A stretch of 64,000 nucleotides of DNA from JANYJZ01 sp964523395 (GTDB lineage: Bacteria > Bacteroidota > Ignavibacteria > UBA10030 > SZUA-254), in contig CAZFXS010000003.1 of NCBI GenBank assembly GCA_964523395.1, positions 1-64,000 of the forward strand. Reading direction: 5' to 3'. Below are positions 1 to 8,954 of this stretch, in pieces. The first letter of the stretch is position 1, and each line of letters starts with the position of its first letter. Below the pieces are notes generated by a model, which was not told the DNA's origin, searched no databases, and worked only from the letters and a program-made list of their open reading frames with translations. A program made the translations under genes and the position numbers.

Positions 1-1143
1 TCCCGCCATAAAGAGCGGGAAGAGCATCATCCGTTTTTGCCAGTCATGGTAAACATCTTTTTGAGAATAGAGATAAAATAAAAACGAGCCAATGAACGCG
101 AACGCGAATACCGCCATGATGGCGAAATAGGTTTCGTATCCGCCCTGGTGCTTGATGAAGATGAGCGGAACGTTCAGTATTGCGGCGGCAAGAATAAACG
201 GAAATACGATATTATTCGAAAGATGAAATGTGGAGTGAATTTTCTTTTCCAGGGGAAGATCGGATTTCCATACTTTGGGAAGAATCTTCCGTGCCGTTTC
301 AATCGCACCCTTGGTCCAGCGGAACTGCTGAGACTTCAACGCGTTAATTTCCGACGGGAGTTCTGCAGGTGATGTAACGTCGTTTAAGAATTTGAACTTC
401 CACCCGCGAAGCTGTGCACGGTAGCTAAGATCAAGATCTTCGGTTAACGTATCGGCTTCCCAGTTTCCTGCATCGAAGATACATGATTTACGCCAGATAC
501 CACCGGTGCCGTTGAAGTTAATAAAGAATCCTGCTTTGTTGCGCACGTTCTGTTCAATAACGAAATGGCCATCAAGGGCCATTGCCTGAACACGCGTAAG
601 GAAAGAATAATCGCTATTCAGGTGTTCCCAGCGTGTCTGTACAAGGCCGATCTTCTCGTCGTGGAAAAAGTAGGGGAGTGTCTGACGGAGGAATGATTTC
701 CTCGGAACAAAGTCCGCATCGAAAATTGCTACAAACTCGCCGCGTGCTGTGACTAACCCTTCTTTTAGTGCGCCGGCTTTGTATCCTGCACGTGAACTCC
801 TACGGACATGCTTGATATCGAATCCTAAGTCCTGATACATTTTCACTCTTGCCGCAACGATACCGATTGTTTCGTCAGTTGAATCGTCCAGAACCTGGAT
901 TTCCAGTTTCTCTTTCGGATACTCGATTTGACAGGTAGCATCGATGAGGCGCTCCACAACGTAATATTCATTGAAGACCGGGAGCTGGATGGTGACGACC
1001 GGAAAGACGCGCAGGTCGCCTGCAGGTGCGTTCTTTTTATCGCGATGTTTTATGTAATAATAAATCATCACAAATCCGCTTGACCCGAACAGGAAGAGGA
1101 TGGTAAGTGAAGTAAAATACGCGCCAATAATAAAATCTTGCAT
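1..1143 (-). CDS. Family 2 glycosyltransferase, membrane bound (C-terminus cut by window edge)
   Basis: The reading frame is open from an ATG at 1143 to base 1 (381 codons) and runs off the left edge, so the C-terminus is missing. It reads as a processive-type GT2 enzyme: an N-terminal membrane segment (about residues 5-28), QLPVFNE at 53-59, DDSTD at 86-90, the metal-binding FDADF at 141-145, TEDLDLS at 234-240 and QQFRW at 272-276 (the QxxRW motif of cellulose-synthase-like enzymes). Further hydrophobic segments begin near 312. It probably transfers sugars from a nucleotide-sugar donor at the inner membrane; donor and product cannot be read from sequence. It is the last visible gene of the miaB operon, 35 bases after lptE. 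Confidence 0.9.
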   Translation of the reverse strand, partial: MQDFIIGAYFTSLTILFLFGSSGFVMIYYYIKHRDKKNAPAGDLRVFPVVTIQLPVFNEYYVVERLIDATCQIEYPKEKLEIQVLDDSTDETIGIVAARVKMYQDLGFDIKHVRRSSRAGYKAGALKEGLVTARGEFVAIFDADFVPRKSFLRQTLPYFFHDEKIGLVQTRWEHLNSDYSFLTRVQAMALDGHFVIEQNVRNKAGFFINFNGTGGIWRKSCIFDAGNWEADTLTEDLDLSYRAQLRGWKFKFLNDVTSPAELPSEINALKSQQFRWTKGAIETARKILPKVWKSDLPLEKKIHSTFHLSNNIVFPFILAAAILNVPLIFIKHQGGYETYFAIMAVFAFAFIGSFLFYLYSQKDVYHDWQKRMMLFPLFMAG

Positions 1144-1178
1144 GAAATGTTGTTCCTTGTTGTGATTGAGTTAGTTTG

Positions 1179-1688
1179 TTACCATCCTGAAACTGTTTCC
1201 AGCAATATATCTTCCGCTAATTTCTCGATTGCAGCATCGATGCCTATCTGCCGCTGTGTAGCGCTGCCAATTTCGTAATCGCCCCAGGCAGAAAATTGTT
1301 TCTCGTACACTTTCTTTTTCAATTTCATATCCTGGAAAATTGCTTTTACATTCATCGTAATACGGCTCCTGCTTACTGTTTCACCTGCGGTGATCACGTT
1401 CGGCTGGTCGGTCATGGAGACAATTGTCCCTTCCAGCGTTGCGTCCGCGCGAAGCCTGTCGACCACTTCAAGGCTATTGTCTTGCCGGAATCGTTCAATA
1501 AGTTTATTCGTCAGTTTCTCGCGCAATCCCGGTTCTCCTGATCCGCTCTGGTCATCAAACAGCGGAATACCGATAGTCTTCAGATGCGGTGGAACCGATG
1601 ATCCTGTAAATGAATACGGACAACCCGAACAGCCTGAAAGGGCTGCCAGCAACATCACGACAAGGAACCATCTGAAGCTGAAATTCAC
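1179..1688 (-). CDS. lptE: LptE-family LPS assembly lipoprotein
   Basis: A 169-residue protein with a lipoprotein signal: short basic start, hydrophobic stretch and lipobox L-S-G-C with Cys20 as the lipidated residue. The body (PYSFTG near the mature N-terminus, then alternating strands and a helix) fits the Bacteroidota-type LptE family, the outer-membrane lipoprotein that plugs the LptD barrel and helps place LPS in the outer leaflet. Its ATG overlaps the stop of the upstream sigma-54 activator by four bases (ATGA), so translation is probably coupled. The family is short and poorly conserved, so the assignment rests on size, lipobox, the PYSFTG region and the miaB / sigma-54 regulator neighbourhood, an order I recall from other Bacteroidota. 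Confidence 0.8.
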   Translation of the reverse strand: MNFSFRWFLVVMLLAALSGCSGCPYSFTGSSVPPHLKTIGIPLFDDQSGSGEPGLREKLTNKLIERFRQDNSLEVVDRLRADATLEGTIVSMTDQPNVITAGETVSRSRITMNVKAIFQDMKLKKKVYEKQFSAWGDYEIGSATQRQIGIDAAIEKLAEDILLETVSGW

Positions 1689-2827
1689 TCGAGTCCGTAT
1701 TCCTTTATTTTTCTGTACAACGTTCGCTCGCTGATATTCAACGCTTTGGATGCCAGCCTTCTGTTATTATGGAACCGGTCAAGAGCATTGACAATCATTC
1801 TTTTTTCCATTTCATTCAGAGGAAGAAACGATTCGCCCGCTTCGTGATTATCCGAGTCGATATGCGCTTCGACGTACTGCGGTGACGGAACCACATCTGA
1901 TTGCTGAGGGCGATGGGAGAGCATGGTTTTGATATCCATGATGTCGTTCTTTACTTCAAGGAGCGCGCGGTAAATAAGTTCGCGCTCAGCCTGTTCCGGA
2001 GTTTTATGCGTATAGACGGGTAGATTTCGATTTTCGCTGTTGTCATGAAAATCCTTGAGATATTTACGAACGCTGGCTGTATCGATTAATTTACCGCGTT
2101 CAATGACCAGCATACTTTCGACAACATTGCGCAGTTCACGCACGTTGCCGGGCCAGTGATAATGTTTGAGCAATTCCATCGCGTCGGGAGTGATGCCCGC
2201 GAACGTGATGTTATTCTTTTCGGCAACCTGTTTTGCGAATTCGTTGAACAATAACGAAATATCTTCGCGGTGTTCGCGCAAGGCGGGGATGTGAATATTG
2301 ATGGAACGTAAACGGTAGAACAGGTCGGCACGGAAATTTCCCTGCCGGACTTCCGATTCAAGATTTTTATTTGTGGCCGCAATAACGCGGGCATCAACTT
2401 TTTTCTGATGAGAGGAGCCAACGCGCATATAATCGCCGGTTTCCAGGACACGAAGGAATTTTACCTGCGTGCCGACAGGCAGTTCGCCGATTTCATCAAG
2501 AAAGATTGTACCTCCATCAGCCAATTCAAAATATCCTTTGCGAGCATCAGTCGCGCCGGTAAACGAACCTTTTTCGTGCCCGAAGAGTTCGCTTTCCATA
2601 ATTCCCTCCGGAATTGCTCCGGCATTAACAGAAACAATAGGCTTGGAGGCGCGTTTACTTGCTTTATGAATTGCTTTCGCGATTAATTCTTTCCCGACAC
2701 CACTCTCACCGGTAATCAGGACAGTAATATCGGTTGGTGCCACCTGAAGGATGACATCAACCATCTCTTTTATCTCGATGGAGTTGCCGAGGATGCCATG
2801 CTCTTTCTGGAATTGGTCGCGGTCCAT
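1685..2827 (-). CDS. Sigma-54-dependent transcriptional activator (AAA+ and Fis-type HTH, no receiver domain)
   Basis: A 380-residue enhancer-binding protein of the NtrC class. Visible motifs are Walker A GESGVGKE (40-47), the sigma-54 contact loop GSFTGA (87-92), Walker B with FLDEI (109-113) and a Fis-type helix-turn-helix in the last 45 residues (LASKALNISERTLYRKI). The protein starts almost directly with the AAA+ domain, so it has no phosphorylation or ligand-sensing domain, as in PspF-type activators; activity would need control by expression or a partner protein. A variable linker (about 270-325) separates AAA+ from the HTH. It sits between the SPOR protein (2-base gap) and lptE (4-base overlap). 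Its target genes are unknown. Confidence 0.93.
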   Translation of the reverse strand: MDRDQFQKEHGILGNSIEIKEMVDVILQVAPTDITVLITGESGVGKELIAKAIHKASKRASKPIVSVNAGAIPEGIMESELFGHEKGSFTGATDARKGYFELADGGTIFLDEIGELPVGTQVKFLRVLETGDYMRVGSSHQKKVDARVIAATNKNLESEVRQGNFRADLFYRLRSINIHIPALREHREDISLLFNEFAKQVAEKNNITFAGITPDAMELLKHYHWPGNVRELRNVVESMLVIERGKLIDTASVRKYLKDFHDNSENRNLPVYTHKTPEQAERELIYRALLEVKNDIMDIKTMLSHRPQQSDVVPSPQYVEAHIDSDNHEAGESFLPLNEMEKRMIVNALDRFHNNRRLASKALNISERTLYRKIKEYGLE

Positions 2828-2829
2828 GC

Positions 2830-3579
2830 TTAATATCTCTCCACGACAATTGAGTCGATGTTGTATTTTGTACGGACTTCTTTTCCAAATTTCTTCGCGT
2901 CATCCGCATTACGAAAACTCCCTACCCAAACCAAATAAAGGCTCCGTCCGCCACGAACCTTGTTGGTAATCTCGACCACAAATCCCTTATCTTCAAAAAA
3001 TGATTTCTGTTTTTCAGCATTTTGTGATGTTGAAAACGCACCGGTTTGCAGTGTGTATGGTTCACTCACAGATGGAGTAACAGGCGGGGCTGTATCACGG
3101 ATCGGTTCCTGTGGCGCTGAATCCTTCGTCGCTACCTTTAGGGGCGGTTCTTCTTTTGCAGGATTAGATACAATTGATTTTTCCGTTAACCACCGGGAAT
3201 TGGGATACTCTTTTTTCAACGCATCCATTTTTAACTCGGCTGTCCGGTACAATCCAAGTGCGTAATAATATTGGTAGATGTGGTACAATGCATCGTCCGC
3301 GTATTCGCTTCGGGGAAAATTGTCGACAATACTTTGGTAAAACTTTACGCCTTCGATGCCGTCAACAGCAAGTCTTCCCTGAAGATAGAGGACGCCGGGA
3401 TCATTCTGGTATTTTGCGACGAGATCGGGAAGCATTCTCTTTACCTCTTCAGCCTGCCCGGCTTCGATTTTACTGAGCGCAGATGTGACTTCTTCGTTGG
3501 CTGTCTGAGCGAAGGTAAGCGTTGACCATCCGGTCACAATAAGCACGAAAGTGAGAATATGTTTGAGAAAGAGATGCAT
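2830..3579 (-). CDS. Secreted tetratricopeptide protein with C-terminal SPOR domain
   Basis: A 249-residue exported protein: signal peptide (cleavage near TFA-Q, residue 24), a helical region with one or two TPR-like units (about 30-130, with SEYADDALYHIYQYYYALG), a Pro/Glu-rich linker (140-170) and a C-terminal SPOR domain (about 175-249, from YTLQTGAF to IVVERY). SPOR domains bind denuded peptidoglycan glycans, so the protein probably sits in the periplasm near septal or remodelled wall. It lies 3 bases after miaB and 2 bases before the sigma-54 activator, so it is clearly in one transcript. No enzyme motif is seen. Function beyond wall binding is inference. Confidence 0.85.
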   Translation of the reverse strand: MHLFLKHILTFVLIVTGWSTLTFAQTANEEVTSALSKIEAGQAEEVKRMLPDLVAKYQNDPGVLYLQGRLAVDGIEGVKFYQSIVDNFPRSEYADDALYHIYQYYYALGLYRTAELKMDALKKEYPNSRWLTEKSIVSNPAKEEPPLKVATKDSAPQEPIRDTAPPVTPSVSEPYTLQTGAFSTSQNAEKQKSFFEDKGFVVEITNKVRGGRSLYLVWVGSFRNADDAKKFGKEVRTKYNIDSIVVERY

Positions 3580-3582
3580 GGG

Positions 3583-4950
3583 TTATGCCGCGAGCTCTTC
3601 AGCGACGGGCGCGATAATCAGGTTTTCGGCAACTGTGCCAAACAAGGTCGCAGAATTTGCACGTTCGATCGTGACAGTAATGTAATCACCTTCTTTGAAT
3701 TCACCTTTCGGAAAAATTACCGTCTTATTGCCGTCGGTTCTGCCCTGCCATTCATCGTTGGATTTTTTGCTCGGACCCTCGACAAGAACCTCAAATGTTT
3801 TTCCGATCGCGGAGGTATTATTCATAAGCGATAATGAAGTTTGAAGGGCAACAATTTCGTTGATGCGCCTGGTTTTGATTTCCTCCGTTACATCATCTTC
3901 CATCTTAAACGCAGGGGTATTCTCACGTGGAGAATACTTAAACATAAATGCGCCGTCGTAGCCGACTTCATTCATCAATGAAAGAGTCATTTGATGGTCT
4001 TCTTCCGTTTCTGTCGGGAAGCCGGTGATGGTATCAGTGGAAATGCAAGCGTCGGGGATAGCCGTTCTGATTTTCCGGATGAGGTCTAAATAATGTTCAC
4101 GCGTGTAGGTGCGGTTCATGAGTTCGAGAATTCTGTCAGAACCCGATTGAACCGGCAAGTGAATAAAACTGCAAATGTTTTTATGTGATGCAATTGCACC
4201 GATGAGCTTATCCGACATATCCTGCGGGTGGGATGTGGTAAAGCGAACCCGAATAGATGCATCTACCGACGCAACCGCAATCAGGAGGTCGGCAAAATCG
4301 TAATTTCCATCCTGATAGGAATTAACATTCTGTCCAAGCAATGTGACTTCCCTGAACCCGCGGCTTGAAAGGACTTCAACTTCTTGGACAACGCTCTGCA
4401 GAGACCTGCTTCTCTCTCGTCCGCGTGTGAACGGAACGACGCAGAAAGTACAGAACTTATCGCATCCCCTCATAACCGAAATCCACGCGCTGATGCCATC
4501 GGTTCGCAGGGGAGTAATATCATCGTACGTCTCAACACGGGAAAGCTGGACGGCAATTCCTTTTTGTCCTTGAAAAGCTTCGTTGACGAGTTCAGGCATT
4601 TTCCGGTATTCATCGGGTCCAACAATAAGGTCAACGATTTGCCCGACACCCCTGGCTTTTTCCTCCTGTAATTTATTCCGGAGGCGTTCCGCCATGCAGC
4701 CGATAACACCTACGACAACATCAGGATTTGAATTCTTTAAACGTTTAAATTCACCCAACCTGCCATAGATTCGTTGTTCAGCATTTTCACGGACACTGCA
4801 GGTATTTGCTAAAACAACATCAGCTTTTCCGATATCGTTGGTCACTTCATACCCATCGGATGCGAGCAAACTCAAAACAATTTCTGAGTCAGCAACATTC
4901 ATCTGGCAACCGTATGTCTCGATATAAACGAGTTTTTTTCTCATATCCAT
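3583..4950 (-). CDS. miaB: tRNA-2-methylthio-N6-dimethylallyladenosine synthase MiaB
   Basis: A radical SAM methylthiotransferase of 455 residues, the usual family length. The N-terminal MTTase domain carries the second cluster's cysteines Cys15 (ETYGCQMN), Cys51 (NTCSVRE) and Cys85 (GCMAER). The radical SAM CxxxCxxC is Cys163, Cys167, Cys170 (GCDKFCTFC), followed by VVPFTRGRERSR. A TRAM domain forms the C-terminus. It adds the 2-methylthio group to i6A37 of tRNAs reading U-starting codons. The catalytic core TRGRERSR, typical of MiaB, separates it from MtaB and RimO. Two ATGs are possible (4950 and 4944, the second giving MRKKLVYIETYGC). It is the first gene of the minus-strand operon. Confidence 0.97.
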   Translation of the reverse strand: MDMRKKLVYIETYGCQMNVADSEIVLSLLASDGYEVTNDIGKADVVLANTCSVRENAEQRIYGRLGEFKRLKNSNPDVVVGVIGCMAERLRNKLQEEKARGVGQIVDLIVGPDEYRKMPELVNEAFQGQKGIAVQLSRVETYDDITPLRTDGISAWISVMRGCDKFCTFCVVPFTRGRERSRSLQSVVQEVEVLSSRGFREVTLLGQNVNSYQDGNYDFADLLIAVASVDASIRVRFTTSHPQDMSDKLIGAIASHKNICSFIHLPVQSGSDRILELMNRTYTREHYLDLIRKIRTAIPDACISTDTITGFPTETEEDHQMTLSLMNEVGYDGAFMFKYSPRENTPAFKMEDDVTEEIKTRRINEIVALQTSLSLMNNTSAIGKTFEVLVEGPSKKSNDEWQGRTDGNKTVIFPKGEFKEGDYITVTIERANSATLFGTVAENLIIAPVAEELAA

Positions 4951-5292
4951 AAAAAATGAACTTGTTCATTCCGGCGGGGCTAATTCCTTTAAAAATTAAA
5001 GAAATTTTTCGGAAAGTTGGTAACAAAATACCAAAAAACTGACAGAAAGTCAAAGAAATTTAATTCAATCCGGCTCAAAATACAACATCTTTATGAAAAA
5101 ATAATGTTTGCGATTGACAAGAAGTCAGATAATTACATGTGTCCGAAAAATTTTCGATGAAATGATTTTCAGAAGGCTGATGTTAACAGAAGAGGAGGAA
5201 ACATAATATGCGATCCGCTTATTTGCTTTTCGGCGGAAAAAAAACGAATTTTGAACGCGAAATAAATATTTTCACCAACTTTCACAATATTT
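4951..5292. other. Divergent intergenic region between miaB and the 107-residue membrane protein gene
   Basis: About 340 AT-rich bases that must hold the promoters of the miaB operon (leftward) and of the small membrane protein-pta unit (rightward). A TTGACA hexamer is visible near 5114 but has no convincing partner at standard spacing. A strong Shine-Dalgarno AGGAGG (5193-5198) precedes an ATG at 5208, dealt with separately. No RNA gene or repeat was recognised. Confidence 0.5.
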
Positions 5293-5414
5293 ATGCAGCC
5301 CAATATCTGGATGTACCTGTTTTTCTCTTTGCTGGTAGTGGCGATATTGACCATAGCATATCAGGACATGCGACAGGCAGATGCTCCGCTTGTCTACTAC
5401 AAGGAAAAATTTGA
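5208..5414 (+). other. Possible leader ORF with a strong ribosome binding site, overlapping the next gene
   Basis: An open frame of 68 codons starts at an ATG preceded by a near-perfect Shine-Dalgarno AGGAGG at 5193-5198 (9-base spacing), the best such site in this part of the window. The peptide shows no domain, and its second half is the out-of-frame reading of the 107-residue gene that starts at 5293. Either a short leader is translated to couple into the downstream frame, or the start of the downstream gene is wrong or frameshifted. The downstream frame has a TAA at 5263, so a simple slip in the A-run near 5240 would not join the two frames. Confidence 0.25.
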
Positions 5415-5616
5415 AGACCTGGAAAAATCGTATGTCGACCTGGCGAAATCTCACTCCTATATCCTGGAAACTCTGATGAAAAATGACGTAGACCTCCAGC
5501 CGTATCTTCCCGATTTCGCTGAAAAAACAAGAGAAGAATATATTGAATATCTCCGCCGCAGAATCGTTACCATGCAGGTGGAGATTGAAAGAATCGAACG
5601 CTCTTACAAAAAATAA
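5293..5616 (+). CDS. Small single-pass membrane protein with coiled-coil tail
   Basis: A 107-residue protein of unknown function. A single N-terminal membrane helix (about 5-23, WMYLFFSLLVVAILTIAY) is followed by a charged helical region with heptad-like spacing (about 38-60 and 80-107, with EEYIEYLRRRIVTMQVEIERIE), so it is probably an inner-membrane anchored coiled coil facing the cytoplasm or periplasm. Codon use and amphipathic pattern support a real gene. The chosen ATG lacks a good ribosome binding site, whereas a strong one sits 95 bases upstream in another frame. The stop is one base before the preferred pta start, so the two are probably co-transcribed. Confidence 0.65.
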   Translation: MQPNIWMYLFFSLLVVAILTIAYQDMRQADAPLVYYKEKFEDLEKSYVDLAKSHSYILETLMKNDVDLQPYLPDFAEKTREEYIEYLRRRIVTMQVEIERIERSYKK

Positions 5617-5617
5617 T

Positions 5618-6601
5618 ATGCCGCCGTCAAATCTTCTTGCTTCAATCAAAGAACAAGCAAAACGAAATAAGAAAACCGTTGTTCTTCCGGATGCCGTTGA
5701 TGAACGGATGCTTCACGCTTCCGGAATACTTGCAGACGAAGGTATTGCTCATCCCATATTAATCGGTGATGAACAGATTATTCAAAACAAAGCCGACGAG
5801 TTGCGTGTTTCTCTGAAAGGAGTGCGCATTATCAATCCCGTATCGTCGGAAAAAACAAGCGACTTTGCACGCCTCTTTTTTCATTTGCGAAAGAGCAAAG
5901 GCTTGCTACTGGAAGAAGCCGCGAAGACAATGACCAATCCGTTATTCTTTGGAGCGATGATGGTGAAGGAGGGAATGGCGGATGGAAGCGTTGCAGGTTC
6001 ACTTTCCACAACGGGTGACGTCCTTCGAGCCGCTATCCAGGTTATCGGTTTGCGTGAGGGAATGAGCGTTGTCTCAAGCTTTTTCCTCATGGTGTTTCCC
6101 CATACAGTCTACTCATTTGCTGATTGTGCCGTGTTGCCCGACCCCACTGTCGCTCAGTTAGCAGATATTGCAATTGCCACGGCAGAGAATCATTGCAAAC
6201 TCACCTCCGATGAACCACGGGTTGCTATGTTATCGTTTTCTACAAAGGGAAGCGCGAGTCATCCGCTTGTCGAGAAAGTCCAGCAGGCGACGAATATTCT
6301 CAAATCAAAAGCACCTCACCTTGTTGCCGACGGAGAACTGCAATTAGATGCGGCAATTGTTCCGTCTGTTTCACGATCGAAAGCGCCTGGAAGTCCGGTT
6401 GAAGGCAATGCGAACGTGTTAATTTTCCCGGATCTGAACGCCGGGAATATCGGTTACAAACTTGCTCAACGCCTCGGTGGCGCGGAAGCCATCGGCCCGA
6501 TAGTGCAGGGACTGAACAAGCCGGCGTTTGATCTTTCACGCGGATGCAGTGTGAATGATATTGTCAATACCGTTGCCATTAATTGCGTTCTTTCCGCCTG
6601 A
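5618..6601 (+). CDS. pta: Phosphate acetyltransferase
   Basis: A 327-residue protein matching the short, single-domain Pta type: KTVVLPDAVDERML near the N-terminus, VKEGMADGSVAGS, then FADCAVLPDPT, VAMLSFSTKGS and the C-terminal VEGNANVLIFPDLNAGNIGYKL, all family hallmarks. It interconverts acetyl-CoA plus phosphate with acetyl phosphate plus CoA. The open frame extends upstream to 5543, but the ATG at 5618 gives the family-like start and lies one base after the preceding stop. No acetate kinase gene is adjacent, so its partner must lie elsewhere. The downstream membrane protein starts 12 bases after the stop. Confidence 0.95.
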   Translation: MPPSNLLASIKEQAKRNKKTVVLPDAVDERMLHASGILADEGIAHPILIGDEQIIQNKADELRVSLKGVRIINPVSSEKTSDFARLFFHLRKSKGLLLEEAAKTMTNPLFFGAMMVKEGMADGSVAGSLSTTGDVLRAAIQVIGLREGMSVVSSFFLMVFPHTVYSFADCAVLPDPTVAQLADIAIATAENHCKLTSDEPRVAMLSFSTKGSASHPLVEKVQQATNILKSKAPHLVADGELQLDAAIVPSVSRSKAPGSPVEGNANVLIFPDLNAGNIGYKLAQRLGGAEAIGPIVQGLNKPAFDLSRGCSVNDIVNTVAINCVLSA

Positions 6602-6612
6602 CGTTTTCTTCG

Positions 6613-7764
6613 ATGGCGGACCAAACGCATAAGCGCCATGTCTTTATCGATCTGTACCGGAGTGCCGTCATTTTGCTTATGCTGGAGGGGCACATTTTCC
6701 GGGAATTACTTTTCACCTCTCTTCAACAAACACCGTTGTTCCAGTTTCATGAATTTTTTCACGGACTCAGCGCGCCGGCGTTTTTGTTCGGTTCCGGATT
6801 AACGTTTGTTATTTCCACCCGCAAGCGGTGGGAGGATTTTCACCACTGGGGTGAACCCCTGGCGCGGAGGGTCAAACGTTTACTCTTTGTCCTTTGTCTT
6901 GGATTGTTTCTTCACCTTCCGTTTTTCTCTTTCCGTAAAATTTTAATGGAAGGAACAACGAAAAATCTTCTCCAGCTTTTTCAGAGCGATGTTCTTTGCT
7001 GTATCGGTTTGGGCTTATTGACATTACACGCGCTGGTGTTTTTCTTTAAACATGAACGGAGATTTTACGCGCTTGTGCTTGCGGCAATTATTCTTTCCTG
7101 CTTTCTTACCCCCCTCATGTGGGATATTGATGCTTTGCAATATTTGCCTGTACCGATTGCTCAATTGCTGAACAGCTCATATGGTTCTGCGTTTCCGCTT
7201 TTTCCATTCGTGGGATTTCTCTTCGCGGGAGTCATTGTTTCATGGGAATTTACCATTGCCATCGAAAATAACACAGAGCGAAAGTTCATTCGCCAACTTC
7301 TTCAAATTGGGGCCGGTTTAATTATCGTGGGTATAATTTCCGACCTGATTCCAATCCAGGTGTATCCAACTTATAATTTTTGGTATACAAGCCCGGGTTA
7401 CTTCCTTATTCGTTTGGGTTCGTTGATGCTGATGGTCGGAGGTTTTTGGCACCTGAGTCAAAAGCTTACCGATGTGAACAAGCTGATGACGGTGTTTGGC
7501 AAAGAATCATTGTTTGTGTATGTGCTGCATCTTGTGGTTCTTACAGGTTCTGCAATAAATCCGGATGCAAATTTGAGGGATATATACGGGGGGCAGTTAT
7601 CGCTTCTTCAGACGTTTGGCGCATTTGCCGTGCTTACAGCACTGTTTCTTGTTGTTACGTATTGTTGGGACTACCTTAAAGAAAAAAAGGTGTACGTGTA
7701 CAGAGTATTGCAGTATGGAGGAAGTGCGGTGTTTCTCTATTATTTCTTTACGAGAGATTATTAG
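6613..7764 (+). CDS. DUF1624 / heparan-alpha-glucosaminide acetyltransferase-like membrane protein
   Basis: A 383-residue integral membrane protein with about ten hydrophobic segments. The N-terminal FIDLYRSAVILLMLEGH and HGLSAPAFLFGSGLTFV fit the DUF1624 / HGSNAT catalytic-domain family of multi-pass acyltransferase-like proteins, where an early His is proposed to take the acyl group; substrate unknown. The frame is open from 6583, but the ATG at 6613, 12 bases after pta, puts the conserved start at the right place. The 3' end overlaps the convergent anmK gene by four bases (7761-7764). Pairing with pta, which handles acetyl-CoA, may be coincidence. Confidence 0.75.
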   Translation: MADQTHKRHVFIDLYRSAVILLMLEGHIFRELLFTSLQQTPLFQFHEFFHGLSAPAFLFGSGLTFVISTRKRWEDFHHWGEPLARRVKRLLFVLCLGLFLHLPFFSFRKILMEGTTKNLLQLFQSDVLCCIGLGLLTLHALVFFFKHERRFYALVLAAIILSCFLTPLMWDIDALQYLPVPIAQLLNSSYGSAFPLFPFVGFLFAGVIVSWEFTIAIENNTERKFIRQLLQIGAGLIIVGIISDLIPIQVYPTYNFWYTSPGYFLIRLGSLMLMVGGFWHLSQKLTDVNKLMTVFGKESLFVYVLHLVVLTGSAINPDANLRDIYGGQLSLLQTFGAFAVLTALFLVVTYCWDYLKEKKVYVYRVLQYGGSAVFLYYFFTRDY

Positions 7765-8948
7765 GGGAGACAGATAACACCGAGCGGTGTTTGCCTCTTC
7801 GCGCCGGTTGCACCGGGTATATTTCCGGGATTTCCTGAAATGGTTTCATTAGCAAGAAGCGCGAAACATACCGCTTCTTTCGCGTCCGGATCAATCTTCA
7901 GTCGATCGGTGGTGTTGATGGCAACTGATTCAAAATATCGTCGCAGTGCGTTCATCAGATATGCATTGTGGATTCCTCCTCCGCTGATGAATAGCTCATC
8001 AAGCTTGCAGATAGGACGGACAAACTTCAGATATTGTTGATAGATTGTAAGCGCTGTAAATTCAGTCACTGTTGCGATGATATCTTCTTTTGGATATCTG
8101 GATGCCTTTGGAATGATTTTTGAAATGAAATGCTGTCCGAATAATTCTCTTCCGGTTGACTTCGGCGGTTTTACGGTAAAATAGGGATGACGGCATAACG
8201 TACGCAGAAGCGAAGGAATAATGTTGCCCGATGAAGCTGTTGCTCCTTTGTTGTCAAAAGGTTTACCGTAAAATTTGCCCATTAGTCCGTCAATAATCAT
8301 GTTTCCCGGGCCTGTATCAAATGCCAGCACTTGCTTCGATGAACAATGTCTCGGAAGAACGGTAATGTTCGCGATGCCGCCGATATTTAGTGCGCTGCGG
8401 TTTTTGGTGCGAGACCTCAACATCAGATAATCAAACAACGGAACGAGCGGCGCACCGGAACCGCCCACAGCTATATCGCCGATGCGAAAATCCCCTACGG
8501 TGGTAATGCCTGTGAGTTTTGCAATGGCAGAGGGGTTTCCGATTTGCAGTGTTGCGCGGACGGCGGTTCCAAACATCTGATGTATGGCAGGAAGATGGTG
8601 GATAGTCTGCCCGTGGCTTCCAATCAGATCAATGTCGGTTAACTGTTTACCTGATGATCTTACTATCTTCTTTACTGCAGTTGCAGAAAATTGGGCTATC
8701 AACATATTCAATCTGGTAACGTCATCAAGTCGTGCTGTGGAAGCATCAGAGTTTTTGAGCAGAAAAGCTTTGTAGCCCGTCGGATATGGAAAGGTTTTAA
8801 ACGCGAGCAATTTCAACCGGGTGGAGGTTCCGCTTCCGGTGAGCTCGGCAAGAGCCGTGTCCATCCCGTCCGCTGAAGTTCCCGACATTAATCCGACAAC
8901 TAATTTTTTCTTTTTTCCCGATAAACCAGTATTCTTCATAAAGAACAT
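7761..8948 (-). CDS. anmK: Anhydro-N-acetylmuramic acid kinase
   Basis: A 395-residue AnmK. The nucleotide-binding signature GLMSGTSADGMD lies at 19-30, GGIANITVLP and FDTGPGNMIID follow mid-protein, and ISGGGIHNAYLM near the C-terminus completes the ASKHA fold. The enzyme opens the 1,6-anhydro ring of anhydroMurNAc and phosphorylates it, recycling cell-wall sugar into MurNAc-6-phosphate in the cytoplasm. Starts at 8948 and 8939 (MKNTG) are both possible; the first leaves only six bases to the divergent nfo start. No murQ is adjacent. The stop overlaps the convergent membrane-protein gene. Confidence 0.95.
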   Translation of the reverse strand: MFFMKNTGLSGKKKKLVVGLMSGTSADGMDTALAELTGSGTSTRLKLLAFKTFPYPTGYKAFLLKNSDASTARLDDVTRLNMLIAQFSATAVKKIVRSSGKQLTDIDLIGSHGQTIHHLPAIHQMFGTAVRATLQIGNPSAIAKLTGITTVGDFRIGDIAVGGSGAPLVPLFDYLMLRSRTKNRSALNIGGIANITVLPRHCSSKQVLAFDTGPGNMIIDGLMGKFYGKPFDNKGATASSGNIIPSLLRTLCRHPYFTVKPPKSTGRELFGQHFISKIIPKASRYPKEDIIATVTEFTALTIYQQYLKFVRPICKLDELFISGGGIHNAYLMNALRRYFESVAINTTDRLKIDPDAKEAVCFALLANETISGNPGNIPGATGAKRQTPLGVICLP

Positions 8949-8954
8949 TAAAAA

